DNA of 64,000 bases from CAWIUB01 sp963839175 (GTDB lineage: Bacteria > Actinomycetota > Actinomycetes > Mycobacteriales > Jatrophihabitantaceae): positions 84,297 to 148,296 of the forward strand of contig CAWIUB010000052.1 of NCBI GenBank assembly GCA_963839175.1. Direction: 5' to 3'. This document shows positions 42,946 through 55,375 of this stretch, piece after piece (positions within the stretch are counted from its first letter, which is position 1; each line of letters opens with the position of its first letter). Position numbers and translations under genes: made by a program. Under the pieces are notes generated by a model. That model was given only the letters and a program-made list of their open reading frames with translations, was not told the origin of the DNA and ran no database searches.

Positions 42946-43722
42946 GTGACTGTCGCCGACGGTGATGCCACCGTCAGAATCGAGCGGGCCGGGCCCGTGA
43001 CCACGGTCGTGCTCGACCGGGCCGAGGTGCGTAACGCGGTCGACCGCGTTACTGCCGCGGCGCTGGGTGACGCGTTCCGAGCCTTCGACGCGGACGACGA
43101 TGCCTCGGTGGCGGTGCTGTGGGGCGCCGGTGGCACGTTCTGCGCTGGCGCGGATCTTCGGGCTCTTGCCGAAGGACGCGGGAACCGCGTCGAGCCGACC
43201 GGTGACGGCCCGATGGGGCCGACCCGGATGGTGCTGGACAAACCGGTGATCGCCGCCGTGGCTGGTCACGCCGTTGCCGGTGGCCTGGAACTCGCCTGCT
43301 GGTGCGACCTTCGGGTGGTGGAAGAGACCGCGGTGTTCGGCGTGTTCTGCCGCCGCTGGGGGGTTCCCCTCGTCGATGGCGGCACGGTGCGGCTGCCCCG
43401 CCTGATCGGCATGAGTCGGGCCTTGGACCTCATCCTGACCGGGCGCGAGGTCGACGCCCGGGAGGCATTCGCGATCGGTCTGGCCAACCGCGTGGTCCCA
43501 TCCGGCCAGGCGCTGGCCGCCGCCCAAGGGTTGGCCACAGAGCTCGCGCAGCTTCCCCAAAGCGCGTTGCGCGGGGACCGCCGCTCGGTGTACCAGCAGG
43601 ACGCCCTCAGCCTCGCAGACGCCTTGTCCCGCGAGTACGAGATCGGCACCAGCAGCCTCGGCCAGGCACGTGCCGGAGCAGCGCGATTCACCGCCGGGCG
43701 CCGTGGCCGCGGATCGGCGTAG
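42946..43722 (+). CDS. enoyl-CoA hydratase/isomerase family protein
   Basis: A 258-residue crotonase-fold protein. The first oxyanion-hole motif is GTFCAGADLRAL and the second HAVAGGLELACWCDLR. The catalytic-glutamate region follows as GVFCRRWGVPLVDGG. It probably hydrates or isomerises an acyl-CoA in fatty-acid or aromatic breakdown. No other beta-oxidation gene is close. GTG start at 42946, after a long inverted repeat. It is convergent with a small membrane-protein gene. Confidence 0.88.
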   Translation: MTVADGDATVRIERAGPVTTVVLDRAEVRNAVDRVTAAALGDAFRAFDADDDASVAVLWGAGGTFCAGADLRALAEGRGNRVEPTGDGPMGPTRMVLDKPVIAAVAGHAVAGGLELACWCDLRVVEETAVFGVFCRRWGVPLVDGGTVRLPRLIGMSRALDLILTGREVDAREAFAIGLANRVVPSGQALAAAQGLATELAQLPQSALRGDRRSVYQQDALSLADALSREYEIGTSSLGQARAGAARFTAGRRGRGSA

Positions 43723-43747
43723 GCTGACCGGCGCGCACGCCGCAGAC

Positions 43748-43963
43748 TCAGCGCTTGGCCGGCGTGCGCTTTCCGGATCCGGCGATGGCGCCAGCCGCCG
43801 GCGCGATGACGAGCCACAGGCCGATGGTGAGCACCATGGATGTCAGGTAGCCGAAAGGCTTGATGCCGACATCATTCGACAACATGCCAGCAAAGATCAT
43901 CAGCAGCCACGCGCTGACGAAGAACATCGCGCCCGCGGCTGGCAGCCGGAAGAAGGCGCCCAT
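43748..43963 (-). CDS. small two-helix membrane protein, unknown function
   Basis: A 71-residue protein with two hydrophobic segments: about residues 8-27 (AAGAMFFVSAWLLMIFAGML) and 42-60 (SMVLTIGLWLVIAPAAGA). The C-terminus is basic. ATG 43963 has GAGGTGAGG upstream. Similar small proteins are common in actinobacteria without a known role. It ends 25 bases from the convergent enoyl-CoA hydratase gene. Confidence 0.65.
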   Translation of the reverse strand: MGAFFRLPAAGAMFFVSAWLLMIFAGMLSNDVGIKPFGYLTSMVLTIGLWLVIAPAAGAIAGSGKRTPAKR

Positions 43964-44148
43964 ACCTCACCTCATGCCAAGGATTTCGCGGCTCACCTGG
44001 CCAGCACAGGGCCGAAGGTCCTCGCGGCCCGCAGCACCGGCCGGTTGCCGCGTGGGATCGGTGACCTTGGGCCCTACCGGGATAGGGTCCGTTGTGCTGG
44101 CGTGATGGGATCGCCCGTAACGACGTAGCCCGGGCGGGAAGGGCATCG

Positions 44149-44382
44149 ATGAGTACCTGGCTCGACGTGCAGTGCATCGCCCGTCTGGACACCGTGTTAC
44201 CGAACGGGCGCTGTCAGCTGTACGCCGGGCATTCCGACGCGCATGCGATGCTGCTCGCTTCCGCCGCCGGGCGCCTGCTGCGCAGGTGGGCAGACACCGT
44301 GGTGACGTTCGATGTGCCGTTTGGTCCGGTCGTGCCCGCCCAGCTACCCTGGGCGCCCACCTTCCCGCAGCCCCAGCCGTGA
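44149..44382 (+). CDS. hypothetical protein (77 aa) coupled to the adenosine-specific-kinase gene
   Basis: A 77-residue protein from ATG 44149 (GGGAAGGG upstream). It contains two cysteines and two histidines (CIARLD, GRCQLYAGHSDAHAM) that could bind metal, and a proline-rich end. I recognise no family. Its TGA overlaps the GTG of the next gene, so the two are translated together. The longer frame from 44092 lacks a ribosome site. Confidence 0.5.
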   Translation: MSTWLDVQCIARLDTVLPNGRCQLYAGHSDAHAMLLASAAGRLLRRWADTVVTFDVPFGPVVPAQLPWAPTFPQPQP

Positions 44383-44867
44383 CCGTGTCGTTCGAGGTCG
44401 TTGCCCTCGACAAGCCCGAAGACGCCAACGTCATCGTCGGCCAGTCGCACTTCATCAAGACGGTGGAGGATCTGCACGAAGCCCTGGTGGGCGTCAGCCC
44501 GCATCTTCGCTTTGGTCTGGCGTTCTGCGAGGCCTCGGGGGCGCGCCTGGTTCGGTCGTCTGGGAACGACGACGAGCTCGTCGGGCTGGCGGAGGAGAAC
44601 GCGGCGGCGATCGGCGCGGGGCATTGCTTCGTCGTGTTGCTGCGCGAGGGATACCCGGTCAATGTGCTCAACCCGATCAAGGCGGTTCCCGAGGTCTGCA
44701 CGATCTTCTGCGCAACCGCAAACCCTGTGGACGTCGTCGTCACCGTCACCGCGCGGGGCCGCGGCGTCATCGGCGTTGTCGACGGGGATCCTCCGGTAGG
44801 CGTCGAAACCGATGCCGACGTCGCTGCCCGGCGCGGCCTGCTGCGCGACATCGGCTACAAGCTGTAG
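44379..44867 (+). CDS. adenosine-specific kinase family protein (PF04008 type)
   Basis: A 162-residue protein with the compact pattern of the adenosine-specific kinase family: KPEDANVIVGQSHFIKTVED at the start, LRFGLAFCEASGARLVRSSG, GHCFVVLLREGYPVNVLN and VCTIFCATANPVDVVV. The family is best known from archaea and is described as binding adenosine, AMP or ATP; its role in bacteria is not settled. GTG 44379 overlaps the preceding small gene. It is convergent with a hemerythrin-like gene. Confidence 0.8.
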   Translation: MTVSFEVVALDKPEDANVIVGQSHFIKTVEDLHEALVGVSPHLRFGLAFCEASGARLVRSSGNDDELVGLAEENAAAIGAGHCFVVLLREGYPVNVLNPIKAVPEVCTIFCATANPVDVVVTVTARGRGVIGVVDGDPPVGVETDADVAARRGLLRDIGYKL

Positions 44868-44874
44868 CTGCCGG

Positions 44875-45483
44875 CTACGGGGACGAGGCGTCGCTGGGGC
44901 TCGCCCGCTCGATGTCCGGGCCCTCCACGCCGCGATGGGTGTAGGCGTCGCGGACCTGGTCGACATAGCCGGCGACTAGGCTGACGATCTTGTTCAGCGC
45001 TGGCGACTCCGCTCGCACGACGCGGGGCCGCGTGGGCGCGAGCTGCTCGGAGCCGATGATCTCCTCGGCCAGCCCCTGCAACCGGGCCGAGTCGCATCGC
45101 GCACGCAAGGCCGGGAACAGCTGGTCATGCTGGTTGGTGAGGTGCCGGCGTATCGCAGCCTCGATATCAGCCAATACCGGGCGCGCGGTAGTGGGGGTGT
45201 GCTCGACGTCTTCGAGTCTGCGCAGCTCGGTCTCCACGATGCGATGCTCCTCGAACGCCGCCTTCGCCGCCTGCTCGCCATCGGCGAGGCTGTGCCGGAC
45301 CAGCGGCAGCAGGTACTGCTCCTCTGCGACGAAGTGGCGCACGACCGACATGACGAGCTGCTCGCAGCGGCTCGGCAGAAGGTCGGCGTCGCCAGTCGCC
45401 AAGGCGACGGTGACCGATTCGAGCAGCGCTTGGTGATCACTGTCGAGAACGTCGAAGATGTCCTCGGCGTTGGCTGGGTTCAT
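44875..45483 (-). CDS. hemerythrin HHE domain protein
   Basis: A 202-residue four-helix HHE-domain protein. Probable metal ligands lie in SDHQALLESV, VRHFVAEEQYLLPLV, FEEHRIVETEL and HLTNQHDQLFPAL. This spacing fits a di-iron site involved in oxygen, nitric-oxide or iron handling. The last 60 residues are not part of the domain. It is not closely similar to the hemerythrin-like protein at 23788. The gene stands alone, convergent with the adenosine-kinase-like gene. Confidence 0.82.
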   Translation of the reverse strand: MNPANAEDIFDVLDSDHQALLESVTVALATGDADLLPSRCEQLVMSVVRHFVAEEQYLLPLVRHSLADGEQAAKAAFEEHRIVETELRRLEDVEHTPTTARPVLADIEAAIRRHLTNQHDQLFPALRARCDSARLQGLAEEIIGSEQLAPTRPRVVRAESPALNKIVSLVAGYVDQVRDAYTHRGVEGPDIERASPSDASSP

Positions 45484-45874
45484 GCTCGCTGACCCTTCCC
45501 ATCGATTCCGGTGCGTACGACGCTAGCCCGCGCGTGCGCCCGGCAGGCACCAGAGGAGCCAGCGTGCGCTCCTCTAAGCGGACCCGCAGCGTAGAACCAC
45601 TTCATCGTCACTTCAGATCGAGACGACCTGCGCGGCCTCGCCGCAGCGAGCGGCCGCCACGTGGAACTTATCGAGCCGTGAAGGAGACGGCCCAGCGGTC
45701 GGGCACATCGCGGCGCACCGCATGGGACCGTCACCGGGACGTTGGCGTCTCTGCGGGCCGACACGCCGTGCGGTTACCCGCTGCGACACCGATGTCGGCC
45801 TCGTCACCACCTCCGATCCGGCATGATTTCCTATGTGCAGGAGTCTGCCTGTTCATTTCGGCCGTGGGAGTGGC
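45484..45874. other. intergenic region, no gene seen
   Basis: About 390 bases lie between the divergent hemerythrin-like and sppA genes, and no frame has a recognisable protein pattern. Promoters for both directions are expected here; I could not single them out. Confidence 0.4.
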
Positions 45875-47569
45875 ATGGATAGCGCGCACGCATTCGCGCA
45901 GCTGCGCCGCCGGACGGCGCCGTATCTGCTCGAGCTGGACCTGACGCAGCCGCTGATCGAGCTGCGTCCAGCGGATCCGGTAGGGCGGTTGTTGTCGCGC
46001 CGCCGCACGCTGCTGCCCGGTGTGCTGGACGCGCTCGCCGACGCGGCCGCCGATGCCAAGGTATGCGGGCTGATCGCCAAGCTCGGCGCGGGCCGGATGG
46101 GCTTGGCCCAGGCCCAGGAGATTCGCGACGCGGTAACCCAATTCCGTGCGGCTGGCAAGCCGGCGCTGGCCTGGGCCGAGACGTTCGGGGAGTCCGAGGC
46201 AGGCACCGTCCCCTACTATCTCGCGACCGGGTTCGACGAGGTCTGGGTGCAGCCCTCCGGCGACGTGGGCTTCGTCGGGTTCGGCGCGAGCTCGCTGTTC
46301 CTCGCTGAAGCGCTCGACCGGGCCGGTGTGCGGCGGCAGATCGGAACCCGGCACGAGTTCAAGAACGCCGCCAACATGTTCCTGGAGCGGTCGTTTACCG
46401 AGCCGCAGCGCGAGGCCACCGGGCGAGTGGTCGCCTCGGCGTTCGAGCAGGTCGTCGCCGCCGTGGCGAACGGGCGTCGGCTCGACCGGGACACGGTGCG
46501 CGGGCTGGCCGATCGGGCGCCGCTGACCGCACCGGAGGCACAGGCCAGCGGCCTGGTCGACCGCATCGGCTACCGGGACGAGGCCTACGCCGAAGCCAGA
46601 GGCAGGACCGCGCGAGAGCCGCAGCTGCTGTTCGTCAGCCGCTACCGCCGACGCCGATCCCTGCCACAGCGGGTGCGCCGCGCGGCGACCCGCCGCCGCG
46701 GCGTCGTCGCGCTCGTGACCGGCCACGGGCAGATCCGGGTCGGCCGCGGCAGCCGCGGCCCACTGCCGGGCGCGGCGATGGGCTCGGACACCGTCAGCGG
46801 CGCGCTGCGCGCGGCGGGCCGCGACGAGCGGGTGCGGGCCGTCGTCTTCCGGGTCAACAGCCCGGGCGGCTCGTACGTCGCCTCGGACACGATCTGGCGG
46901 GAGGTGACCCGGTTGCGCGAAGCCGGCAAGCCAGTGGTCGTGTCGATGGCAAATGTCGCGGCGTCCGGTGGCTACTTCGTGGCGGCCCCCGCGGATGTCA
47001 TCGTCGCGCAGCCTGGAACGCTCACCGGCTCGATCGGGGTGCTGGGTGGAAAGGTTTCGGTGGACGATCTGCTGGGGCGCTTCGGCGTCGGTCATGACGC
47101 GATCGCCGAAGGCCGACATGCGCACATGATGTCCCCGCTCGAGGCGTTCACGGACGAGGAGTGGCAGCGGCTGTCCGGCTGGCTCGACCGGATCTACGAC
47201 GACTTCGTCGCCAAGGTCGCCGCCGGCCGCAACATGACCGTCGCCGAGGTGCACGAGGTCGCCCGGGGCCGGGTGTGGACCGGCCTGGATGCGTATGACC
47301 GCGGACTCGTTGACGAACTGGGCGGGCTGCGCCACGCCACTCGGATCGCCCGGGAACGCGCCAGTCTGCCGGCCGACGCGGCCCTTGTGCAACTGCCACG
47401 GATAACACCCGTCCCGCGATTGCGCGCGCCGCGTTCAAGCGAGGATCCGCACGCCGCGGCTCTCGCTCTGGACGCGTGGGGACCGCTCGGTCACCTCGCG
47501 CAGCGTCTCGGCTTGCCCTCCGCCGGACCGCTGCTCATGCCGCCGCTTGGCACCTGGCACGGGCCCTGA
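45875..47569 (+). CDS. sppA: signal peptide peptidase SppA, long (67-kDa) type
   Basis: A 564-residue S49 peptidase with two repeated domains. The N-terminal domain carries the catalytic lysine region GTRHEFKNAANMFLER and the C-terminal one the serine nucleophile in VAASGGYFVAAPAD, after VNSPGGSYVASD. The Ser/Lys dyad degrades leftover signal peptides at the membrane. No clear N-terminal membrane anchor is visible, unlike E. coli SppA. ATG 45875 follows GTGGGAGTGGC; an earlier GTG at 45833 would add 14 residues. Confidence 0.88.
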   Translation: MDSAHAFAQLRRRTAPYLLELDLTQPLIELRPADPVGRLLSRRRTLLPGVLDALADAAADAKVCGLIAKLGAGRMGLAQAQEIRDAVTQFRAAGKPALAWAETFGESEAGTVPYYLATGFDEVWVQPSGDVGFVGFGASSLFLAEALDRAGVRRQIGTRHEFKNAANMFLERSFTEPQREATGRVVASAFEQVVAAVANGRRLDRDTVRGLADRAPLTAPEAQASGLVDRIGYRDEAYAEARGRTAREPQLLFVSRYRRRRSLPQRVRRAATRRRGVVALVTGHGQIRVGRGSRGPLPGAAMGSDTVSGALRAAGRDERVRAVVFRVNSPGGSYVASDTIWREVTRLREAGKPVVVSMANVAASGGYFVAAPADVIVAQPGTLTGSIGVLGGKVSVDDLLGRFGVGHDAIAEGRHAHMMSPLEAFTDEEWQRLSGWLDRIYDDFVAKVAAGRNMTVAEVHEVARGRVWTGLDAYDRGLVDELGGLRHATRIARERASLPADAALVQLPRITPVPRLRAPRSSEDPHAAALALDAWGPLGHLAQRLGLPSAGPLLMPPLGTWHGP

Positions 47570-47591
47570 TTCACGATCCGGCACCGATTGG

Positions 47592-51211
<3,620 letters not shown>

Positions 51212-51303
51212 CCTGCCGCATATGTGCGGGCCTGGACGTGGTTCGACACCGGCCGGCTGGTGGCTACGCCCGGCAGTGCCCCGGGCGCACGGAGGCTCAG
51301 GCG

Positions 51304-53163
51304 TTAGGCTTCGTGTCGTCCGCGACGGCGACGCACGCTGAACCCGAGAATCAGGGCACCTGCCAGTAGCAACCCGACTGCCGACCCCAGGTACGTGCCG
51401 GTCGGGAAGCCGGTATTGGCCAATGGCGGTGACGTCGGCGTTGGCGGTGACGTCGGCGGTGGTGGCGACGTCGGTGACGTGGGCGTCGTCGGGGGTGCCG
51501 TGATGGTGATCTGCTCGTTGTCATCGCCGCAGCCGGTGGTGAACGCGGTGTTGTCCGCGTCGCCGGGGTAGGCGGCGATCCACTTGTACGTGCCGGGAGC
51601 GGTCGGGGTCCACGACGTCTGGAAGGACGCAGACGAGACGCCGCCGCTGGTGGTGATGTCACCGGTGCCGGACACCCCGGGCACGGCGGTGCTGCAGGTG
51701 TCGTCCGAGTAGAGGGTGAACGTCACGCTGCCGGTCGGCGGCACGACGAGGTTGGTCGGCGCGAAGCTGGCCGTGTCCCCGACCGTGATCGCCACCCCCA
51801 CCGTGCCGGTGGTCGGCGAGGCCTGGGTGGTGATCGTGGTCGTGTTCTTGATCACCACGAAGCACTCGGCACCTGGTCCGCCGACGTCGGCGTTGGTCTC
51901 GCTGCTCGGCACGTAAATGCCCGCGGACTCCTCGTCGGGTGTGTACTCCGCGCGCCAGCAGTACTTGCCCGTGGCGAGGTCGTTCGGTGTGGTGGTGCCG
52001 TCGATCGTGGCCGAGGTGGCGCTGCCGTTGTCGAGTGTCACCGGCGAGCCGACCTGGGTGCCCGCGCTGTCCTCACAGCCGCCCGCGGTGACCTCGTCCG
52101 GCGTGCAGAGGAAGAAGCTGACGGTTCCCGTCGGGGTCGGCAGGTCGTCAACGGCGCGCACCGTGGCGACGTCGTGTTCCGGGGTGCCGGGCGTCACCAG
52201 GGGGCCACCCGGGGTGGCCGTGGTGGTGATCGGTGGCGGCGGGCAGGTGTTGAACGTGCCGGCGGTGAAGTCCTTCAGTTCCGCGGTCGTCTGCTGCGAG
52301 GAGCGCGTCTCTGCCAGGACCGTGCTGAAGCACGAGGTGACGCCGGCGTTCCCGAGCAGCGCGGTCAGATCGACGCCGGCCTCGACGAACTCGTTCTTCT
52401 TGAGGGTTTGCGTGTCCCACGGGGGGGTGATGGTGTCCGTGTTCGCGATCGCGCAGGCGTCGTCTCCCGTAACGGCCGGGTTGCAGACTGCACCCGCGGT
52501 CAGCAGCTTGAGGTGGGGCTTAGCCGCCTGCCAGGCGTACACCTGGACGTCTTGGCTGCCACCGCCGTTGGTGTAGTTGCTCGCAACGAAGATGTCGCCG
52601 ACGGTGTGGTGGCCGGTGAAGGGGGTCGTGGCGCCCGTGGTGGTGCAGCCGACGGTCGGATCCTTGAGCAGCCAGAAGCCGGCGAAGGAGTCACCGTTGT
52701 TGCTCCGGCGTTCGGAGCCCAGGTACAGGACCTTGTGACCCGCGTTGTCGGGCGCGCCTGCCGGCACCTGGACGACGGCGGCGTACGCGTTCAGCAGATC
52801 GTCCTTGGGCGTGGGGGTTTTCACGGTCTTGCACTTCCACGTGGTGATGTCGTGGATGTCCTTGTCGGACTGCGCGAAGTAGCTGTGATCCGGCTTCGCG
52901 GCGTCGGCGAAGAAGCCAGAGGCGAGCAACGGGCTGGTGAAACTCGGTGTGATCTTGTGGGTGCCGTCCGCGTTGAACAGGCCCTCCCAGTCGTACGGCG
53001 GCGGCGTCGCGTTTTGGGCGGTGTTGCCGTCCAACTCGAACATGCCGGTGTCGTGCACGGCATAGCTGGGCGTGGCACCCCAAAAGAACAGCGAACCGAG
53101 CAGTGCAGCAGCCGCACCCACCGCCGTCCAGCGGCGCGCCTGACCCGTCATGCGTGAGGCCAT
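51304..53163 (-). CDS. secreted, sortase-anchored (LAxTG) surface protein with Ig-like repeats
   Basis: A roughly 619-residue exported protein. A signal peptide (WTAVGAAAALLGSLFFWG, cleavage after SYA) leads to a threonine-rich domain of about 300 residues with no known motif. Two Ig-like domains follow with GSVTFTLYSDDTCSTAVPGV-type strands, then a Pro-Thr-Ser stalk, LANTG, a hydrophobic helix and RRRRGRHEA. LAxTG is the signal of class E sortases. No sortase gene is adjacent. The start could be ATG 53163 or 53181. Codon use is like its neighbours. Confidence 0.82.
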   Translation of the reverse strand: MASRMTGQARRWTAVGAAAALLGSLFFWGATPSYAVHDTGMFELDGNTAQNATPPPYDWEGLFNADGTHKITPSFTSPLLASGFFADAAKPDHSYFAQSDKDIHDITTWKCKTVKTPTPKDDLLNAYAAVVQVPAGAPDNAGHKVLYLGSERRSNNGDSFAGFWLLKDPTVGCTTTGATTPFTGHHTVGDIFVASNYTNGGGSQDVQVYAWQAAKPHLKLLTAGAVCNPAVTGDDACAIANTDTITPPWDTQTLKKNEFVEAGVDLTALLGNAGVTSCFSTVLAETRSSQQTTAELKDFTAGTFNTCPPPPITTTATPGGPLVTPGTPEHDVATVRAVDDLPTPTGTVSFFLCTPDEVTAGGCEDSAGTQVGSPVTLDNGSATSATIDGTTTPNDLATGKYCWRAEYTPDEESAGIYVPSSETNADVGGPGAECFVVIKNTTTITTQASPTTGTVGVAITVGDTASFAPTNLVVPPTGSVTFTLYSDDTCSTAVPGVSGTGDITTSGGVSSASFQTSWTPTAPGTYKWIAAYPGDADNTAFTTGCGDDNEQITITAPPTTPTSPTSPPPPTSPPTPTSPPLANTGFPTGTYLGSAVGLLLAGALILGFSVRRRRGRHEA

Positions 53164-53285
53164 CGGTGTCCGAACTCCCATCTCGGTGCGCACCGGCCGC
53201 GCGCCGCAGTAAGAGACCCGCGAGAACGTCCGCGGGTTAGAGCCGGCCTCCTTACAGGACAGCGTCCGCGCCTCCCCGATCGTCA

Positions 53286-53417
53286 CTCTTGCGGCGCCCC
53301 CTCGAGGACCGACTACGCACCGTGACGCAGCTGCGCGAACTCGCCGACCGAGCGCTGGCATCAGCAGGCGGCGGCAGGCCCGAACGGCTCCAGGACATGC
53401 GCGACGTCGACGCGTGG
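53286..53417 (+). repeat. duplicated fragment of the MarR/GbsR-like gene at 60358
   Basis: The bases from about 53313 to 53417 match the 3' part of the regulator gene at 60679-60785 at roughly nine in ten positions. The shared peptide is LRTVTQLRELADRALASAGG, followed by ERLQDMRDV. The match starts and stops abruptly, no ribosome site precedes it, and the rest of the gene is absent. It is therefore a non-functional fragment inside a 321-base gap between two secreted-protein genes. Confidence 0.75.
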
Positions 53418-53484
53418 CGCGGTCACTGGCGCGACCGGCGGATGGTTGGCGCGGGACCCGCCCTGTCAGGCGCCTCGCCGGTGG

Positions 53485-55236
53485 TCAGGGTGCCGTGCTG
53501 AAGCTGTAGATGTCGGAGTTGCCGAAGTTGGGCCGGCAGGCTTGTTGTACGGCCGGCGGGGTCGCGCTCTGACCGTCGACGAGGGCTTGCCGGTACGCGT
53601 CGATGGCTGGGCAGTCAGCCGCGTTCCGGGTGTCGTTCCACACCGCGACGCCGTAGTCGCGGGTGGCGGCGGCGTAGACGTAGTCGCCGAGGAACTCGGA
53701 GCTGAGCGCATTGGCGCTGCTGCCTCGCGCGTCGCCGGGCTCGCCGCGGTTCACCTCGCTGAACCCACCGGTTGGCGTCGCCGGATCACTGCTGCTGGTC
53801 GCGTGCAGGACCACCCCGACGAGGGAGCGCGGGTCGGCTGTCGTCAGCCGGTACGGCGTGGTGAACGCGTTGTAGACGACGTAGACGTCGGTGCCGTTCG
53901 GCGAGATCGCCGGGGCGCTGTAGTAGCCACGGTCGCCCCTGGTCTGGATCGCGCGAGGCGTCGACCAGCTGGCTGCGCGGTCGGTCGACTCGGTGAACAG
54001 AACGTCCGGACTCGCCAACGAGCCGCTGACATAGCTCATCACGATGCGGTTGGTCGCGTCGGCTCCGCTCGGCGCGCCGTTGGCGATGTCGACGCTGGGC
54101 GCGGGCGCCAGGTCGCTGCGCGCTCCGGCCACGCCGTCGGTGGTGGGGCGACCCTGCACCGGGTCCGTGACACCCGGCTGGCTCACCGGGCCGGCCACCG
54201 CGCGCGGCGTCGCCCAGGTCTGTCCGCCGTTGGCCGACTGCACCAGTAACTCGAACGGCTCGTGATTGGCCGAAGAGACCGTCCCGATGCCGAACACGTA
54301 GGCCACACCGTGGCTGTCGGTGCGCACCGTGCACCCGTCCATCGGGTTGCGCTGGCCGTTGTTGGCCGCCCCGGTGACCTGATGCAGCGTCCAGGTGTCA
54401 CCGCCGTCGTGTGACGCCGCCACCATCAGCGGCGCCGGGGCGGCATTGGGTGACTTCTCCTGACCGCGGAAGCTCGCCCAGCACACGTAGACGTTGCCGA
54501 AGAACGGGCTGCTAGCGGCGTTGTCGGCCCAGATCTGCTCCTTGTCGGAGAACGTCGTGTTCGACTGCCGGGAGATGATGACCGGCGGCATCCAGGCGTT
54601 CTGGTCGCCGCCCGCGGCAGCCTGCACGTGGTCGGTGCGGGAGACGGCGATTGCCTCGAAGCCACGGAACGCGCCGGTGGTGAAGTTCGACGTCAAGTTC
54701 GAGTAGTACAGACGCGACCCGTTGTCCCAGGAGAACCCGTTGGGGCCCGGGGCGGGGCCGAAGGCGACGCCGGGGTCACCATCGGAGACCAGCCGGTTCT
54801 CGTAATAGAACGGCAGCGTGCCGATAGGGCCGACGCCGGGCTGGCAGGGCGGATCGGTATTGCCCGGCTCGCCGGTGCAGCTTCGGGCGCTCCAGCCGGT
54901 GTAGGTCGGCTGCGTCCAGCTCTGGCCGCTGTCGGAGGAAAAGTAGACGCCGGAGACACCGACGCCGGGCGTGAACGGGCAGGTGGTGTCGTTACCGGCG
55001 TTACACGCCTCCATGTCGATCTCTTCGTTGGCGCCCGCGACAACCACGTTCGGGTGTGCAGCGTCCACCGCGACTGCGGGTTCGTTCTGCTTGTTCTGCG
55101 AGAAGGGGGTGATTGGGCTGCTGTGCGTGACCAGGGCCTCACCGGGGGATTGGGCCGCAGCGGTTCCCGTCACGGCGAGGGCCGCCGCCAATGTCGCCGC
55201 AGCCGTCAGTGCCACCAGCCGTCGAAGTCGAAGCAC
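53485..55236 (-). CDS. secreted BNR/Asp-box (sialidase-like) protein
   Basis: A 583-residue exported protein. GTG 55236 has AGAGGAG at ideal distance and starts a signal peptide (LVALTAAATLAAALAVTG, cleavage after AAA). Asp-box repeats typical of sialidase-like beta-propellers follow: SSDSGQSWTQP, SHDGGDTWTLH, SANGGQTWATP and a weaker STDRAASWSTP. A propeller is clear, but the sialidase arginine triad cannot be assigned, so the enzyme activity is unknown. It lies upstream of, and in line with, the LAxTG surface-protein gene. Confidence 0.8.
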   Translation of the reverse strand: MLRLRRLVALTAAATLAAALAVTGTAAAQSPGEALVTHSSPITPFSQNKQNEPAVAVDAAHPNVVVAGANEEIDMEACNAGNDTTCPFTPGVGVSGVYFSSDSGQSWTQPTYTGWSARSCTGEPGNTDPPCQPGVGPIGTLPFYYENRLVSDGDPGVAFGPAPGPNGFSWDNGSRLYYSNLTSNFTTGAFRGFEAIAVSRTDHVQAAAGGDQNAWMPPVIISRQSNTTFSDKEQIWADNAASSPFFGNVYVCWASFRGQEKSPNAAPAPLMVAASHDGGDTWTLHQVTGAANNGQRNPMDGCTVRTDSHGVAYVFGIGTVSSANHEPFELLVQSANGGQTWATPRAVAGPVSQPGVTDPVQGRPTTDGVAGARSDLAPAPSVDIANGAPSGADATNRIVMSYVSGSLASPDVLFTESTDRAASWSTPRAIQTRGDRGYYSAPAISPNGTDVYVVYNAFTTPYRLTTADPRSLVGVVLHATSSSDPATPTGGFSEVNRGEPGDARGSSANALSSEFLGDYVYAAATRDYGVAVWNDTRNAADCPAIDAYRQALVDGQSATPPAVQQACRPNFGNSDIYSFSTAP

Positions 55237-55375
55237 CGTTGCTCCTCTCATCGGGCGAGCCACCCGAGGACGTTGTGGTGTCCATCACATCTCTTGCGGG
55301 CAGATTGGGCAACCCCCGAGGCGAACTGCCAGCCGCCAGCCCTGTGCCCGGGTGGGCTGGGAATAGGGACGCTCG

